NCBI RefSeq assembly: GCF_001512285.1
Contig: NZ_LNUV01000003.1
Coordinates: 594,059-658,058, forward strand
Direction of reading: 5' to 3'
From: Arthrobacter sp. EpRS71
GTDB lineage: Bacteria > Actinomycetota > Actinomycetes > Actinomycetales > Micrococcaceae
DNA length: 64,000 nucleotides
The position numbers and the translations under genes were made by a program. Under the pieces are notes generated by a model. That model did not search any database and had not been told where the DNA came from. It saw nothing but the letters and a program-made list of their open reading frames with translations. This document shows positions 63,221-64,000 of the stretch, one piece after another. Numbering within the stretch: the stretch's first letter is position 1; every line of letters begins with the position of its first letter.

Positions 63221-64000
63221 TTAGGCGGAGACTGCCAGGAGATCCTCGGCATAGGCAAGCAGGGTGCGGACGGTGCATCCGGTACCTTGCTTGGGTGTGT
63301 AACCATACGGGGCGCCGTTATTGAACGACGGTCCGGCGATGTCCACGTGGGCCCAAGGGATCTGCTGGCCGGCGTCGTTCTTGCCCACGAACTCGCGGAG
63401 GAAGACCGCTGCGGTCATCATGCCACCGTTGCGCTCACCGATGTTTGCAAGGTCAGCCACCTGCGAATCCAGGCTCGGACGGAGTTCTTCCGGCAGCGGC
63501 ATCGGCCAGACCAGTTCACCTGCCCTGTCAGCCGCAGACTTCAGCGCTGCAGTAACGGAATCGGATCCCATGACCCCGGCCGTGCGCAGACCCAGGGCGA
63601 TGAGCTGGGCACCTGTCAGTGTTGCGACATCAATGATGGCGTCCGGCTTCTCCATGCTGGCAGCGACGATGCCGTCTGCCATCACCAGTCGGCCTTCAGC
63701 GTCCGTGTTCAAAACCTCAACGGTTTTACCGCCGTAGATGGTGAAGACGTCCGCAGGCCGGGCGGCGGCACCTGATGGCATATTTTCCGCAATGCAGAGC
63801 CATGCAGTCGCCTTGATGGGCAGGCCAAGCGAGGCGATGGCCAGGACAGTGTTAAGGACGACGGCGGCACCGGCCATGTCGCTCTTCATGTCGCCCATGC
63901 CGAGGGCCGGCTTAATGGAAATACCGCCGGTGTCGAACGTGATGCCTTTGCCGACCAGGGCAATCTTCTTTGTAGCCTTTGCGGGGGCGTATTCGACCTT
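63221..64000 (-). CDS. pepA: Leucyl aminopeptidase (C-terminal part; 5' end outside window)
   Basis: The last 259 residues of an M17 metalloaminopeptidase. Visible motifs: KKIALVGKGITFDTGGISIKP with the metal-binding Lys and Asp, MKSDMAGAAVVL, and the signature NTDAEGRLVMADG with two more metal ligands. HVDIAGPSFN and the GTGCTVRTLL end are typical. It removes N-terminal residues in peptide turnover. The start lies beyond base 64000. Confidence 0.95.
   Translation of the reverse strand, partial: KVEYAPAKATKKIALVGKGITFDTGGISIKPALGMGDMKSDMAGAAVVLNTVLAIASLGLPIKATAWLCIAENMPSGAAARPADVFTIYGGKTVEVLNTDAEGRLVMADGIVAASMEKPDAIIDVATLTGAQLIALGLRTAGVMGSDSVTAALKSAADRAGELVWPMPLPEELRPSLDSQVADLANIGERNGGMMTAAVFLREFVGKNDAGQQIPWAHVDIAGPSFNNGAPYGYTPKQGTGCTVRTLLAYAEDLLAVSA

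Overview
The window is high-GC actinobacterial chromosome and looks like a member of the Micrococcaceae (Arthrobacter/Paenarthrobacter type). This rests on gene content and protein style: a dcw cluster with mraZ, sepF and divIVA but no ftsA, a GlnR-type nitrogen box, polyphosphate glucokinase, glnA/glnE/glnA2 together, a DUF3040 protein, an Rv2175c-like regulator, and a MurE whose substrate motif fits Lys-type peptidoglycan. Gene order broadly follows the Mycobacterium tuberculosis Rv2145c-Rv2225 region (from memory, not aligned). No rRNA, tRNA or CRISPR array was seen.

Layout. 1-4.9 kb: a LysM protein cut by the window edge, an Rv2175c-like DNA-binding protein, a polyprenyl synthetase with a lipoprotein, DNA polymerase IV and a DUF3040 protein. 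5.1-24.9 kb: division and cell-wall genes, all on the + strand (mraZ, rsmH, ftsL, ftsI, murE, murF, mraY, murD, ftsW, murG, murC, ftsQ, ftsZ, pgeF, a YggS-type protein, sepF, a YggT protein, divIVA). Most junctions overlap by a few bases or are very short. A cluster of GTGG(A/G)G boxes covers the mraZ promoter. 25-30.2 kb: lspA, an RluA-type pseudouridine synthase and dnaE. 30.2-37.2 kb: a flavin reductase, a membrane protein, hisD, nrdR (with candidate NrdR boxes), an SDR oxidoreductase, ppgK, map, a 54-residue protein and panB. 37.4-43.9 kb: glnA2, glnE, a Cys-type sulfatase and an acetyltransferase. 43.9-46.95 kb: an accessory patch described below. 46.95-51.8 kb: glnA with a well-formed GlnR box, an RDD protein, a DUF4191 protein, lipA and lipB. 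51.9-64 kb: a membrane-anchored kinase-like protein, a TIGR01777 epimerase, a tricorn-type protease, an OsmC protein, a VOC protein, a small membrane protein, sucB, lpdA and the 3' part of leucyl aminopeptidase.

The most unusual part is about 2.3 kb at 44619-46979. A 25-bp exact direct repeat bounds it. The right copy is the 3' end of glnA (last codons plus the first bases of the stop); the left copy is an orphan duplicate. Just inside each end lies a pair of TGCGGACT repeats with an 11-bp period, as expected for integrase arm sites. The interior holds a small excisionase-like HTH gene, an N-terminally truncated DUF1023 alpha/beta hydrolase, a lipoprotein gene, a broken HTH fragment and a terminator. 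No integrase is present. I read it as a decayed integrative element that used the 3' end of glnA as its attachment site, kept the GlnA C-terminus intact, and separated glnA from what was probably its original terminator.

The genes work as linked groups: peptidoglycan precursor synthesis and septum assembly in the dcw block; glutamine synthetase, its adenylyltransferase and a GlnR site for nitrogen control; lipoate synthesis (lipA/lipB) close to the lipoate-using sucB and lpdA.
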